DNA of 64,000 bases from Mycobacterium kiyosense (GCA_021654635.1 AP025179.1:6076001-6140000), one strand, 5' to 3'. Positions 1-10,317 are shown, counted from the first letter of the stretch. Made by a program: numbers and translations. Notes: a model not told the origin generated them from the sequence alone.

Positions 1-1150
<1,150 letters not shown>

Positions 1151-1183
1151 TCAGAAACGAAATCAGACGTGATCTCACAGAGG

Positions 1184-1270
1184 GGACCCCGCGCACCCGA
1201 CAGAGCCCATTGACCCTTGCTGCCTTCCGGCCCTGGGGGGAGTTCACAGGATAGACGCCGCGCGGGGTCC
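1184..1270 (-). ncRNA. ffs: Signal recognition particle RNA (small bacterial 4.5S-like)
   Basis: The minus strand carries the conserved SRP RNA domain IV hairpin, with the core CAGGGCCGGAAGGCAGCA. It is enclosed by a long terminal helix in which GGACCCCGCG at the 5' end pairs with CGCGGGGTCC at the 3' end. The ~87-nt length fits a small SRP RNA. It binds Ffh and directs membrane proteins to the translocon. Its place between the aminotransferase and tRNA-Ser is the same as in M. tuberculosis. The exact ends are taken from the closing helix. Confidence 0.92.
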
Positions 1271-1376
1271 ATCGGCGAGTGTAATACCTGCGATCGGACG
1301 CCTCGGCGACGGCTTGGAGAGGCCGGTCGGCAGGTCCAAGGGACACTCGACTCCGTTCAGCCGCTACCATGACCAC

Positions 1377-1465
1377 GGAGGATTCGCCTAGTGGCCTATG
1401 GCGCTCGCCTGGAACGCGGGTTGGGTTAACAGCCCTCGCGGGTTCAAATCCCGCATCCTCCGCCA
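1377..1465 (+). tRNA. tRNA-Ser (anticodon GGA)
   Basis: The acceptor stem GGAGGAT pairs with ATCCTCC, the discriminator is G and the CCA tail is encoded. The anticodon stem-loop CTCGC-CTGGAAC-GCGGG gives anticodon GGA, and the T arm contains GGTTCAAATCC. A long variable arm, typical of tRNA-Ser, lies between the anticodon and T arms. Position next to ffs and lucA matches the M. tuberculosis layout. Confidence 0.93.
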
Positions 1466-1544
1466 AACGGTCCGCCGTGTGACCAGGGACGATACCGGTC
1501 CCGGTCGACTTCCGCGGCCTGAGCAGACCAGCCTGAGGAGGGGT

Positions 1545-2423
1545 ATGGGGCGCAAAGTCGCCATGCTGTGGCACGCGTCGTTCACGATCGGCGCCGGCGT
1601 CCTCTACTTCTATTTCGTACTGCCCCGATGGCCCGAACTGGTGGGCGACACCAGTCAGGGGCTGGGGATGGCGCTGCGCATCGTCGCAGGCGTGCTGATC
1701 GGGTTGGCCGCGCTGCCGGTGGTGTTCACCCTGTTACGCACCCGCAAGCCCGAACTGGGCACACCGCAGTTGGCACTCACGATCCGAACCTGGTCGATCG
1801 TGGCGCATGTCACCGCCGCAGTCCTGATCGTGGGCACCGCGATCAGCGAGAACTGGCTCAGCCTCGACAAAGCCGGCCAGTGGTTGTTCGCGATCTACGG
1901 CGCTGCCGCCGCGATCGCGGTGCTGGGCTTCTTCGCGTTCTACCTGTCGTTCGTCGCCGAGCTTCCGCCGCCTCCGCCGAAACCGATCAAGCCGAAGAAA
2001 GACAAGAAGGAAAAGAAGCGCGGCCTGCGCGGGAAGAAGCGCGGCGCGGTCGGCGAGTCCGACGATCACGTCGCTGACGACGAAGACGAAGACGACGAGG
2101 ACGAGGTTGCCGACGCCGAGGACGACGGCGTCGAGGCAGCCGAGGCCGAGGAAGACGCCGAGACCGTCGCGGCGAAGACCGAGACCAGCCAGACCGTCCC
2201 GGCTGACACCGAGGTGGCCCCCGCGGGCGTCAACCTGGAAAAGGACGAGAGCCCCGAGCCGGAAACGGTCGCCGACGAGGACACCGAGGCCGCCACGGCG
2301 GAAACCGTCGAGGCACCGGTGCCCGACTCGTCCGGGCAACCGCGGCTACGCAACCGCCGTCCGACCGGCAAAACCTCCCATCGCCGCCGGCGCACCCGGG
2401 GTGGCGTCGCGGTCGACGAATAA
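1545..2423 (+). CDS. lucA: LucA-like membrane protein (lipid uptake coordinator, Rv3723 orthologue)
   Basis: A 292-residue membrane protein with four hydrophobic segments at roughly residues 5-25, 43-65, 78-98 and 110-135. A proline patch (PPPPPK) and a lysine-rich stretch follow, then a very acidic Asp/Glu tail and a basic C-terminus. In M. tuberculosis the orthologue LucA stabilises Mce1 and Mce4 transporters for fatty-acid and cholesterol import; that role is inferred here from synteny and architecture. The ATG at 1545 is chosen because GAGGAGGGG lies just upstream and longer forms would start inside the tRNA gene. Confidence 0.85.
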   Translation: MGRKVAMLWHASFTIGAGVLYFYFVLPRWPELVGDTSQGLGMALRIVAGVLIGLAALPVVFTLLRTRKPELGTPQLALTIRTWSIVAHVTAAVLIVGTAISENWLSLDKAGQWLFAIYGAAAAIAVLGFFAFYLSFVAELPPPPPKPIKPKKDKKEKKRGLRGKKRGAVGESDDHVADDEDEDDEDEVADAEDDGVEAAEAEEDAETVAAKTETSQTVPADTEVAPAGVNLEKDESPEPETVADEDTEAATAETVEAPVPDSSGQPRLRNRRPTGKTSHRRRRTRGGVAVDE

Positions 2424-2434
2424 CTCCTCGGCCC

Positions 2435-2857
2435 TCAGACCAAAACCACCGGGATATCGGTGTTCTCGTCGGTGTGGTAGCTCGCGCACACCCGGTGGTA
2501 GCCGTCGGCGATCTGCAGCGGGACACCTTTGGTGTAATCGCCGCGCACCAGCAGGATCGGCGAGAGCGGCTGACCCTTCTTGATCTTGGCCAGATCCGCG
2601 GCGACGTGCGGATTTTCCTCGGGCAGCAGCCGTAACCGCGCGGCCCGCAGGATGTCCTTGGCCTTCTTGTGCACGATGCTCGCAGCGCGCAGCTTGTCCG
2701 TCACGTCGTTGACGGTGTGCATGTCGGCGAGCAGGGCGAGATAGTCGGCGGCGGCTGGAAAGTCGTGGTCCTCGGGCTGTTTGAGCCACTTCACACTTGA
2801 CATGCCGCCACCATAATTGGGATCGGTAGCGAGCGCGGCGGTCTGTACTTCTGCCAT
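2435..2857 (-). CDS. ParB-like fold hypothetical protein
   Basis: A 140-residue soluble protein. The C-terminal part has ILLVRGDYTKG...LQIADGYHRVCA, resembling the ParB/sulfiredoxin-like DGxHR motif, so a ParB-like fold is plausible. No partner or DNA-binding domain is visible and the function is unknown. The ATG at 2857 is used; an alternative internal ATG at 2803 would give 122 residues. It is divergent from the lipoprotein gene, with about 40 bp between starts. Confidence 0.7.
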   Translation of the reverse strand: MAEVQTAALATDPNYGGGMSSVKWLKQPEDHDFPAAADYLALLADMHTVNDVTDKLRAASIVHKKAKDILRAARLRLLPEENPHVAADLAKIKKGQPLSPILLVRGDYTKGVPLQIADGYHRVCASYHTDENTDIPVVLV

Positions 2858-2897
2858 GACGACGCCAACGGGGCGGCGCATGACGGAAGGAAGTTCG

Positions 2898-3386
2898 ATG
2901 AATCGTGTTATCGCGGCTGCGATCGGCACCCTTGGCTGCGCGACGGTGCTGGTGGGGTGTTCCAGCGGCGGCCACACGGCCGGCCCGGCGTCCAACGGCC
3001 CGGCATCGAGTATTTCCGCCGGCGGCGGCGCCACCGAGGTCAAAGTGGGCGGCACCGACCTGGCCGGGGTCAACCCGTCGTCGGTGACCTGCGTCAAACA
3101 GGGCGGCAAGATCAACATCGGCAGCGGGGCCACCAACGGCCAGCAACAGGCACTGGCGGTGGTGATGACCGACGCGAACCCGCCCACGGTCGACTCGCTG
3201 GCTCTGGTCGTGGACGGCAATGCCCTGTCGGTGGCCGACAACATGGGCAGCAAGGTCGGCTCGGCCAAGGTCGCGGTGGAGGGCAAGACCTACACCATCA
3301 CCGGGCAGGCGCAGGGCGCGGACCTGAGAAACCCGCTGGCGGGCATGATCACCAAAGACTTCAGTATCAAGGTGACCTGCGGCTGA
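2898..3386 (+). CDS. LpqH (19 kDa antigen) family lipoprotein
   Basis: A 162-residue secreted lipoprotein. The signal peptide MNRVIAAAIGTLGCATVLVG is followed by the lipobox Cys in VGCSSGG. The mature part (VKVGGTDLAGVNPSSVTC through FSIKVTCG) is of the LpqH/19 kDa antigen type, with two Cys residues likely to form a disulfide. The family is anchored in the membrane and exposed at the cell surface. The start ATG has GGAAGGAAG upstream. It is one member of a family with several paralogues per genome, so it is not necessarily LpqH itself. Confidence 0.85.
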   Translation: MNRVIAAAIGTLGCATVLVGCSSGGHTAGPASNGPASSISAGGGATEVKVGGTDLAGVNPSSVTCVKQGGKINIGSGATNGQQQALAVVMTDANPPTVDSLALVVDGNALSVADNMGSKVGSAKVAVEGKTYTITGQAQGADLRNPLAGMITKDFSIKVTCG

Positions 3387-3439
3387 TGAGGGGTGATCCG
3401 GCGCGGCGGGCATACAGTCGATGCCCGCCGCGCCGGACT

Positions 3440-3451
3440 TATGATGCAGCC
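3440..3451 (+). promoter_or_regulatory. Predicted -10 box of a leaderless promoter for the TPR/CHAT operon
   Basis: TATGAT at 3440-3445 is followed by six bases and then the GTG at 3452. This spacing is typical of mycobacterial leaderless transcripts, where the start codon is also +1. No ribosome-binding site lies before that GTG, which agrees. Inferred from sequence only. Confidence 0.5.
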
Positions 3452-5155
3452 GTGTCGATCCGCGACGAGCTGGAGCGCGCGCGGGACTTGGCGTGCGCCG
3501 CCGACGAGGATTCGGCGCGGGATCTGCTGTTGTCGCTGATGCCGCTCATCGAGCACGAAGATCGCGACGATCTGCTGTTGGAGGTCTTCGCCCAGCTCGG
3601 TGAGATCTACCTGGTTCGGGGCGCGAATGACGGTGTGCGCGAATGCATTCGGCGCATCTTGGGGCCGCTGGCGATCTATCGTGGGATCCTCGCCGGCACC
3701 CGGCCGGACGCTGCCGCCCTGGTGCAGATGCCGGGTCCCGCGATCGCGCACCTGGTGCAGCGCTATTCCCGGCGAGCAGGACTTCTCCGGGTCGGGTTGG
3801 CCGCGGCGCAGGGCGATCACGAGGGCGCCGCAACCGCTCTGGCCGACCTGGACGACGGCGACGATACTTTCGCCGATCTGGCCGACGAGCACGGTCTGCT
3901 CTTGCTGCACGCCCGGACGCTGTGCGCTGTCGCGCTGTGCGACGACGACCTGCAGGTGCGGTCGGTCCCCCTCTGGGACCAGGTGCTCGAGGCGTTGAAC
4001 CGCGGCTTCGGCAGCTCGATATATGCCGAACATCTCTGGGTTTCGGCGGCCACCGGCTACGGCAGATTCTGCGTCGAGACGGGACGGCTGGCCGAAGCCG
4101 AACCATGGCTGCGGCGCGCCGGCGCGCGGGCGAACGCCAACGGGTGGGAACTCGACAGTGCCCGAACGCAATTGGAGCGCGCGGCGGCGGGCTGGTCGCT
4201 GGGCGATCACACCGCCACCGAGCGGCTGGTGTCGGAGGCCTATCCGGTGATCGCCCGGTACGCGCGTGCTCACGATGTGTCGCGCTGCTGGCTGTATCTG
4301 GGCCTCACCCGATTGGCCGCGGGTGCGCTGGAAGCCGCCGACGAGTGCTGGGAACACGCCGAGCGGCACTGGCGCGAGCTCGGCAAGCCGTTGCACCTGC
4401 ACCGTATCCTGTTGCAGCGCAGCTGGATCGCGATATTCCGGGGTCGCTTCGCCGAGGCGGTCGAGCTGATCGCGCAGGCCCGGGAGTTGCTGGACTCGTC
4501 GCCACGCAGTAGCTGGCTGCAGTACGCGCTGCTGGACAATCACCTTGGGGTGGTGTGGCGGGCCGATGCGCTGGCGGACATGGGTTTCGACGGCTCGGGC
4601 GATCCCGACGAGACACTGCGACAAACCGAGGCACGCCAGGCCACGTCGCTGGGACTGCTGCACGGCGAGGTCGGCACCCCCGAGCACCGGCGGGCGATGA
4701 CCAAGCTCGAGCGGGCCGCCGACCTCAAGGTTCCCGCCGCGCTGGCCGTCGACTCGGTTCGCTACTCGATCGCCCACGCCGATGCGAGAAGCTCGTGGGC
4801 GCAACGCGTCTCGGCGCCGGTACTGGCCGGCGCGTTCGCCGTCGCGTGGGAGTGGGAGAACTCCGAACTGGTCGCCGAACTGGTCGAGTACCACAGTGCC
4901 CGAGGAACTTTCGTTGATCAGCCACGCCGTGCGGCCATCGCCGACTGGGAGGCGACGGCGACCCCACCGGCATTCGTCGACATCGGCGACGGACCCGCCT
5001 CGGGTCCGCTTTCGCTGACCCGGCTGGGCCCGCTGCCCGCGCTGCGGATGCAGCCCGACGCGCAGCCGATCCTGGGCAGGTATCGCGCGCTGGCGCACCA
5101 GCGGTACGGCCGGGAGGTCACGGCCGCCGGGCCGGCCTGGTGCACCTGGCCGTGA
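3452..5155 (+). CDS. TPR-rich protein, first gene of a CHAT-protease operon (possibly the N-terminal half of one TPR-CHAT protein)
   Basis: A 567-residue soluble, almost wholly helical protein with degenerate tetratricopeptide-like pairs throughout (e.g. ARDLLLSLMPLIEHEDR, LLEVFAQLGEIYLVRGA, CWLYLGLTRLAAGALEAADE, WIAIFRGRFAEAVELIA). In other bacteria such repeats sense or bind partners and regulate a CHAT caspase-like protease. The start GTG at 3452 is supported by the leaderless promoter just upstream. The end overlaps the CHAT gene by 16 bp in another frame. One missing G in the GGG at 5129-5131 would split a single ~1,017-residue TPR-CHAT protein, which I consider likely. Substrate unknown. 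Confidence 0.75.
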   Translation: MSIRDELERARDLACAADEDSARDLLLSLMPLIEHEDRDDLLLEVFAQLGEIYLVRGANDGVRECIRRILGPLAIYRGILAGTRPDAAALVQMPGPAIAHLVQRYSRRAGLLRVGLAAAQGDHEGAATALADLDDGDDTFADLADEHGLLLLHARTLCAVALCDDDLQVRSVPLWDQVLEALNRGFGSSIYAEHLWVSAATGYGRFCVETGRLAEAEPWLRRAGARANANGWELDSARTQLERAAAGWSLGDHTATERLVSEAYPVIARYARAHDVSRCWLYLGLTRLAAGALEAADECWEHAERHWRELGKPLHLHRILLQRSWIAIFRGRFAEAVELIAQARELLDSSPRSSWLQYALLDNHLGVVWRADALADMGFDGSGDPDETLRQTEARQATSLGLLHGEVGTPEHRRAMTKLERAADLKVPAALAVDSVRYSIAHADARSSWAQRVSAPVLAGAFAVAWEWENSELVAELVEYHSARGTFVDQPRRAAIADWEATATPPAFVDIGDGPASGPLSLTRLGPLPALRMQPDAQPILGRYRALAHQRYGREVTAAGPAWCTWP

Positions 5156-6504
5156 CCGAGATGCTGATCCTGCGCTACGCCGACGTGGGGATCGCCACCT
5201 ACGCCAGCTTGCGAGTCGTCGGCCGGCCGCCGGTGACCTGGGTGGTGGAGGAACCGATTCTGTTGGCGGCCTTGCAGGAAATCACCGATGCACTGCCCGA
5301 GCCCGTCGGGTCCGAAGGCCGTCGCGAGGCGATCGCACGGGCGCTCACCCGGGGACCTTTCGCCACACCGGATTCCGAGCTCACCGTCGCCTACATCCTC
5401 GGTGTGCTGCTGATCGCCACTGCCGGCTGGCAGCTGCTGTGGGAGTGCCTGACAGGGTCGACGGGACCGCGCCCGACGCTGTTCGTCTCGCCCAGCGCGC
5501 GGCTGGCCCGGGTGCCCTGGGGTCAACTCGCCTTACCGAAATCCGGGCCCACCGACCAGGAATTGGTGCGCGCCCGGCAGGAAGCCATCACCGCCGCCGG
5601 CCGGGGCGCAGCCCGAATCCCCTGGCAACTGGCCGATATCGACGCGCATACCGACGGCTTCCGGTTGATGGAATTGGTCGACGTGCTGCTGGCTGTGCCC
5701 CAGCACATCGTGCACACACCGCGCGCGGCAGTGACATGGCAGTCCCGTCGGGATCGCCCACCGCTGCTGATACTGGATCCTCGGGTGCCGGGCCAGCGTC
5801 CCGACTCGGCCCTGGGTTCGGTGCTGGGCAGGCCTTCGCAGCAGACTCCGCTGGCCCGCTACTACGGCGACATGATGGGCCGGCGGACCGTGTTGCCGGA
5901 CGCCGACGCCGCGGTCGAGCTGTTCCGCCGCCAAGACGCCGACCGCCGCTGGCTGGCGGAAATGCTTGCGCAACAACCAAGTCGGCTCCTCTATGTCGGG
6001 CACGCCAGCTCAGCCGATGGCGAGGCGGGTCACGCCGAACGGGCCGCGCTGCACTTGGCGTGTTCGGCGGCGATGCCCGGGAACGCCGCGCCGATCGGCG
6101 ACCACCGGCCGTTGACGGCGTCGGACCTGATGGCGGCCAGGACGCCGATGCCGCCGCGAGTGGCGCTGTTGGCCTGCGCGTCCGGTGGTGACTATCAGTT
6201 CGACGAGGCGACGGGTCTGGTGGCCGCGATGATCCTCGGCGGGGCACAGTTGGTGACCGCCACGCTGTGGTCGCTGCCCACCACCGCCGCCTACCGGCAA
6301 TTCGGCTCTGGGGCGGACGATTCCGCCGATCCGATGGCCGAGTTGGTGACGGCCGTGGACAGCGCGCATCAGGAAGACGATGCGGGGTGTGCCGTGAACC
6401 GTTGGCAGCGTGCGCAAATGCGGCGCTGGCGGGACGGCGATGTCACCGCCAGTCCGTTGTTCTGGGGTGCGTTGGTGACGTTCGCCGTGGATGGTGCGCG
6501 GTGA
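5140..6504 (+). CDS. CHAT-domain (caspase-like) cysteine protease
   Basis: A 454-residue CHAT domain protein. The catalytic dyad is visible: His288 in LLYVGHASSADG and Cys346 in ALLACASGGDYQFDEATGL, followed by the typical GGAQLVTATLWSLP strand-turn. The dyad is intact, so activity is plausible. The GTG at 5140 has no ribosome site and overlaps the TPR gene; this fits either translational coupling or a broken TPR-CHAT fusion. Family members cleave proteins in regulated, often defensive or cell-suicide, pathways such as gRAMP-CHAT and gasdermin-linked systems. The downstream gene overlaps (GTGA), so all four genes are probably one transcript. Confidence 0.82.
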   Translation: MHLAVTEMLILRYADVGIATYASLRVVGRPPVTWVVEEPILLAALQEITDALPEPVGSEGRREAIARALTRGPFATPDSELTVAYILGVLLIATAGWQLLWECLTGSTGPRPTLFVSPSARLARVPWGQLALPKSGPTDQELVRARQEAITAAGRGAARIPWQLADIDAHTDGFRLMELVDVLLAVPQHIVHTPRAAVTWQSRRDRPPLLILDPRVPGQRPDSALGSVLGRPSQQTPLARYYGDMMGRRTVLPDADAAVELFRRQDADRRWLAEMLAQQPSRLLYVGHASSADGEAGHAERAALHLACSAAMPGNAAPIGDHRPLTASDLMAARTPMPPRVALLACASGGDYQFDEATGLVAAMILGGAQLVTATLWSLPTTAAYRQFGSGADDSADPMAELVTAVDSAHQEDDAGCAVNRWQRAQMRRWRDGDVTASPLFWGALVTFAVDGAR

Positions 6505-7840
6505 GTCAATATCCTGGGTCCATGAGCGCCGATCCGCAGGCGCCGGCCTCCGCCGGTGTGGGACAGCCTCGCCGCGCGGTGATCGAGCAGGCGTGGCGTG
6601 CGATCGGGTCCGGGGTCGAGGTGCTCAGTGCCGACGACGGTGGCCCGCTGACCCGGACCCTCAAACGCATCATCGACCCACTGGTGCTGCGCCTACGGTC
6701 CAACCCGCAGTATTCGGCACCGGTCGTCGCGGCCGACGCGGCCGCCGCAATGAGCAGCCTCATTGCCCAGAATGCACCAATTGCGTTGCACCGCAGCTTG
6801 GTTCGACTTACTGAAGGCCGAGCGCCGCCGGTTGCGGATCCGCAGCGGCAACGCTCAGGAGCTGTACTTCCAGGTGTGTTTCGAGCTCGCGGTGACCAAG
6901 GGTGCGCCGACGCCTCATGATCGTCAGACCGCCGCCGAGGTGCTGGGCGAGATCCACCGGGGCCCGGGACCGCACCGCGATCGAGGTGCTCAACGACTAC
7001 ATCGCCGACGCCGAAGTCGTCGCTGCGCTCACGTCCCAGCTGCACCGCAGCTGGCGGGATGTGCGGGCCGAAGATCTGGTGCTCGAACCGTTTCTGGCCG
7101 AACTGCGGACCGTGCTCGGCCTCGCGCACGGACACAACGCGGCCACCGCACGCCAGCGGGTCTGGTCGGCGATGGTGGTCGACACCACGCCATACAACCT
7201 GGGTGCACTGGCCCACGGGGCAACCGCCGAGCTGCCGTGGTCGATAGTTGCGCTGGGTCTGAGTTCGGTTGCGCCGCAACGACCACCGCAGATCACCGGA
7301 GAATCCGACGGCGATCGGCCGTTGGACCGGACCGTGCTGGACCGGGTACGCGCCACCTTGCGGCGCGCCCTGGACCGCGACGCGCTGCCCGACATCCCGA
7401 TGCTGTGCGCCGAGGAGGTCGACCGCTCCTGCGCGCCCTGGGGTCTGCTCGGCGAGGACAAGCAGGCCACGCTGGTGGCCGGCATCGAGGTGGCCGTCGA
7501 GCTCGCGCCGCTGGACCGCGCCGTCACCAACCGGTACGCGCTGGCCGCCCGGATCCAGGCCCGGCTGCGCAAGGAGGCCTACGTTCTGCACGCGCGACGG
7601 TATCTCGCCGACGGCGGACCGATTCATCCGCGCCAGCAACAGGTGGTTGACGAGCTGGCCGCATTCGCCCAGCCCTACCTGAGCCGGCTGTGGGCACGGC
7701 TGCACGGGCGCGACGTCTGGCAGGAGCCCTGCGACGACGTCGAAGACGTCCGTACGCTGCTGGACGGCGTGGCCCGATCGGTGAGCCTGGACCATCGCCA
7801 GCGCATCAAGTCGATGCTGGAACTGCAGGCGGCCGGATGA
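6501..7840 (+). pseudogene. CHAT-operon protein 3, unknown family (two single-base shifts)
   Basis: I do not recognise this protein. Read with two corrections it is 445 residues, soluble and mostly helical, with no signal peptide or membrane segment. Frame breaks sit at TT 6798-6799 (correcting gives RSWFDLLKAERRRL) and GGGG 6959-6962 (correcting gives HRARDRTAIEVLNDY). 1,340 nt minus two is an exact codon multiple, so both are probably extra bases rather than decay. Starts by GTGA overlap with the CHAT gene and ends by ATGA overlap with the next gene, so it is translationally coupled and probably acts with the protease, for example as a substrate, adaptor or effector. That role is inference. 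Confidence 0.7.
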
Positions 7841-8915
7841 GACTGGTCAACGAGCCCGCACCGCCCTCGCCGCTGGTCGCGGCCCTGGAAGTCGCCGGGG
7901 CCGTGCTGGTCTGGACCGTGACGGACCCGGCGGATGACGTGCAGGTCGCGTTCACCGATCCGGATCGGGCGGACTGGCTGTGGCGTCTGGTAGGAACCGA
8001 GGGGCATCTGGCGATCGCGTCGGGCGCGGACGTCGGCGGCGTCGACGTGGTGCCCGGGTCACTGGCGCCGCTGCACAGACTGGCGGTCGGACATTGGTTG
8101 CGGCGATGGTGGCCAGCGAGCCGGCGCGACGGCATCCCGGGTCTCGATGCGGCGCTGCTGGACGTCGAGGTGGCGCTGCTGACCGTCGCCGCGCAGGCCT
8201 TTTTTCTCCGACGACACCCTGGACTTCCGACGTGGCCGGGTTGCTCGCCCCGCACGCGGTGACCCTGATCGCCCTGCTGGGTTCCGGCGATCGCCGGGTA
8301 CGGGAGCTGGTGCGGGCGGGTGCCGAGCTGGCCGAGGAGATCGGTGTCGACGGTATCGGTTGGGCGGAACTGTTTGCGGCCGTCGATGATTCAGCCTCGG
8401 CACCGGCGTTACAGCAACGGCGTCGGGACGACTACGCGCTGGCCGCGGGCTCCGACGCCGGCCCGGGGATCGCGGCGGCGATCGGCCGCGGCGTCGCCTC
8501 GATCAACTGGGCCGCGGTGCCGCCGGGCATCTTCGACGCGGCCGAGGACACCGTCGACTGGCGCGTCACCGCAGCGGGTCCGACGGTGATCGCCGAAGTC
8601 CGCGCCGCCCTCATCGGCCCGCACCCGGCGACCGACATCACGGTGCGGGTGCGGTCCGGGAACGTGACCGGCACCGCCGCCCTGGACGCCCGGGGCCGCG
8701 CCGCTGTCGCGCTCTTCGACCGCCGGCAGCACGCGTTGACCGAATCGGAGGCCTGGGATCACGACTGGCCGTCGACATCGGTGGTCGTCGGCGCCGACGT
8801 CAGCGAACCGCGGGAAATCCGGGACCGGATCCGCCGCTGGGTCCGAGCGCGGTTGGACGAACCGCCGCAGGACGCGTTCCTGGCCGAGATTCTGGCGGCC
8901 GAATCCTCTTACTGA
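7837..8915 (+). pseudogene. CHAT-operon protein 4, unknown family (two single-base shifts)
   Basis: Not recognised. Corrected, it is 358 residues. The first ~170 are helical. The C-terminal third (TVIAEVRAALIGP, ITVRVRSGNVTGTAALD, ALTESEAWDHDWPST) looks like a beta-rich domain, ending in the helix REIRDRIRRWVRARLDEPP. Breaks are the T6 run at 8200-8205 and TT at 8225-8226; removing one base from each gives AQAFFSDDTLDSDVAGLLAPH and restores a codon multiple. ATGA overlap with the preceding gene places it last in the operon. A leaderless promoter for the next gene follows directly. Confidence 0.68.
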
Positions 8916-8931
8916 GCGCGGTGCGCTTGCC

Positions 8932-8943
8932 TATGCTGAGCGA
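8932..8943 (+). promoter_or_regulatory. Predicted leaderless promoter -10 box
   Basis: TATGCT at 8932-8937, six bases, then GTG at 8944. This marks a separate transcription start for the reductase gene downstream of the CHAT operon. Confidence 0.45.
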
Positions 8944-10002
8944 GTGCCCAACAAATATCGCGTCGTGCAATGGACCACCGGAAACGTCGGCAAGAGCTCG
9001 TTACAGTCGCTCGCCGCCAACCCCCAGTTCGAACTGGTGGGATGCTACGCCTGGTCCCCGGAGAAGGCCGGTCGCGATGCCGGCGAACTGGTCGGCATCG
9101 AGCCACTCGGGGTGACCGCCACCAACGACGTCGAGGAACTGCTGGCCCTCAAACCCGACTGCGTGGTCTACAACCCGATGTGGATCGACGTCGACGAGCT
9201 GGTCCGGATCCTTTCCGCAGGCGTGAATGTGGTGACGACGGCGTCGTTCATCACCGGGCACAACCTGGGCGCCGGCCGCGACCGCATCCTCGAGGCCTGC
9301 GAGAAGGGCGGTTCGACGATGTTCGGGTCCGGCGTGAGTCCGGGCTTCGCCGAGCTGCTGGCCATCGTGTCGGCGATGGTGTGTAACCGGGTCGACAAGA
9401 TCACCGTCAACGAGGCCGCCGACACCACCTTCTACGACTCGCCGGACACCGAGAAGCCGGTCGGGTTCGGTCAGCCGATCGACAACCCCGACCTGCCCCA
9501 GATGGCGCAGAAAGGGACAGCGATCTTCGGCGAGGCGGTCCGGCTGGTCGCCGACGCGCTCGGCGTCGAACTCGACGAGGTGCGCTGTGTCGCCGAATTC
9601 GCCCAAACCACCGAGGACCTCGCGATGGAATCGTGGACCATCAACGCCGGATGCGTTGCGGGCGTGTACATCAGCTGGCAGGGCATCGTGGGCGGCAACA
9701 CCGTCGTCGACCTCAACGTGCGGTGGCGCAAGGGTCAGACCCTGGAGCCGGACTGGAAGATCGACGGCGACGGCTGGGTGATCCAGGTCGACGGCCAGCC
9801 GACGGTGACCACCAAGGTCGGCTTCCTGCCGCCGCCGTATTTCCAGGCCACCACGCTCGCCGAGTTCATGGCGCTGGGGCACATCATGACGGCGATGCCC
9901 GCGATCAACGCGATCCCGGCTGTGGTCGCCGCCGCCCCGGGTATCGCCACCTACGCCGACCTGCCGCTCACCCTGCCCCGCGGGACGGTGCCAACCAGCT
10001 AG
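8944..10002 (+). CDS. Dihydrodipicolinate reductase-like NAD(P)-dependent dehydrogenase
   Basis: A 352-residue Rossmann enzyme. The N-terminus VPNKYRVVQWTTGNVGKSSL carries the GxxGxxG-like nucleotide site; the family is annotated as dihydrodipicolinate reductase N-domain or 2,4-diaminopentanoate dehydrogenase-like. Mycobacteria have many copies; true substrates are mostly unknown and are unlikely to be in lysine synthesis. A paralogue lies at 31241. GTG at 8944 is supported by the leaderless -10 box. Intact, monocistronic. Confidence 0.85.
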   Translation: MPNKYRVVQWTTGNVGKSSLQSLAANPQFELVGCYAWSPEKAGRDAGELVGIEPLGVTATNDVEELLALKPDCVVYNPMWIDVDELVRILSAGVNVVTTASFITGHNLGAGRDRILEACEKGGSTMFGSGVSPGFAELLAIVSAMVCNRVDKITVNEAADTTFYDSPDTEKPVGFGQPIDNPDLPQMAQKGTAIFGEAVRLVADALGVELDEVRCVAEFAQTTEDLAMESWTINAGCVAGVYISWQGIVGGNTVVDLNVRWRKGQTLEPDWKIDGDGWVIQVDGQPTVTTKVGFLPPPYFQATTLAEFMALGHIMTAMPAINAIPAVVAAAPGIATYADLPLTLPRGTVPTS

Positions 10003-10050
10003 CCGCCAGCAGCCTTGCCCTCGCCTGAATGAAGCTATCGGCCTGCGGGT

Positions 10051-10260
10051 ATGCAGCAGAACATGGCTGCAAACAGGGCAGGGAACAGGTTGAGCAACAC
10101 GGCGCAGTACTGGGGCGGCCGGGCGAAGGAAACCGTCGGCCGACTCACCGGTGACCGGCGCACCGAGTACGAGGGCAGACTCGACCAGGTCAAAGCGAAC
10201 GTCAAAGACGCCGGGAACCGCGTCGCGCACTCGTTCCGCCGGCGGCGGCGAAGTTTTTGA
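10051..10260 (+). CDS. CsbD-like small stress protein
   Basis: 69 residues with the CsbD signature WGGRAKETVGRLTGDRRTEYEGRLDQVKANVKDA and a basic tail RRRRRSF. CsbD proteins are small hydrophilic helical proteins made under general stress; molecular function unknown. A second, more typical member follows 58 bp downstream. An alternative start is the ATG at 10063. Confidence 0.8.
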   Translation: MQQNMAANRAGNRLSNTAQYWGGRAKETVGRLTGDRRTEYEGRLDQVKANVKDAGNRVAHSFRRRRRSF

Positions 10261-10317
10261 TCCGCCCGTGATCGGGTACTCGGGCTGAGTCCACGAACGC
10301 GACCAACAAGGAGCGAC

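Noticed and set aside
1398..1544. Longer LucA start inside the tRNA-Ser gene
   Set aside because: The tRNA is unambiguous, and ATG 1545 has a strong ribosome site.
2957..3451. Upstream extension of the TPR gene over the lipoprotein gene
   Set aside because: The overlapping LpqH-type gene is clear, and the leaderless -10 box marks GTG 3452.
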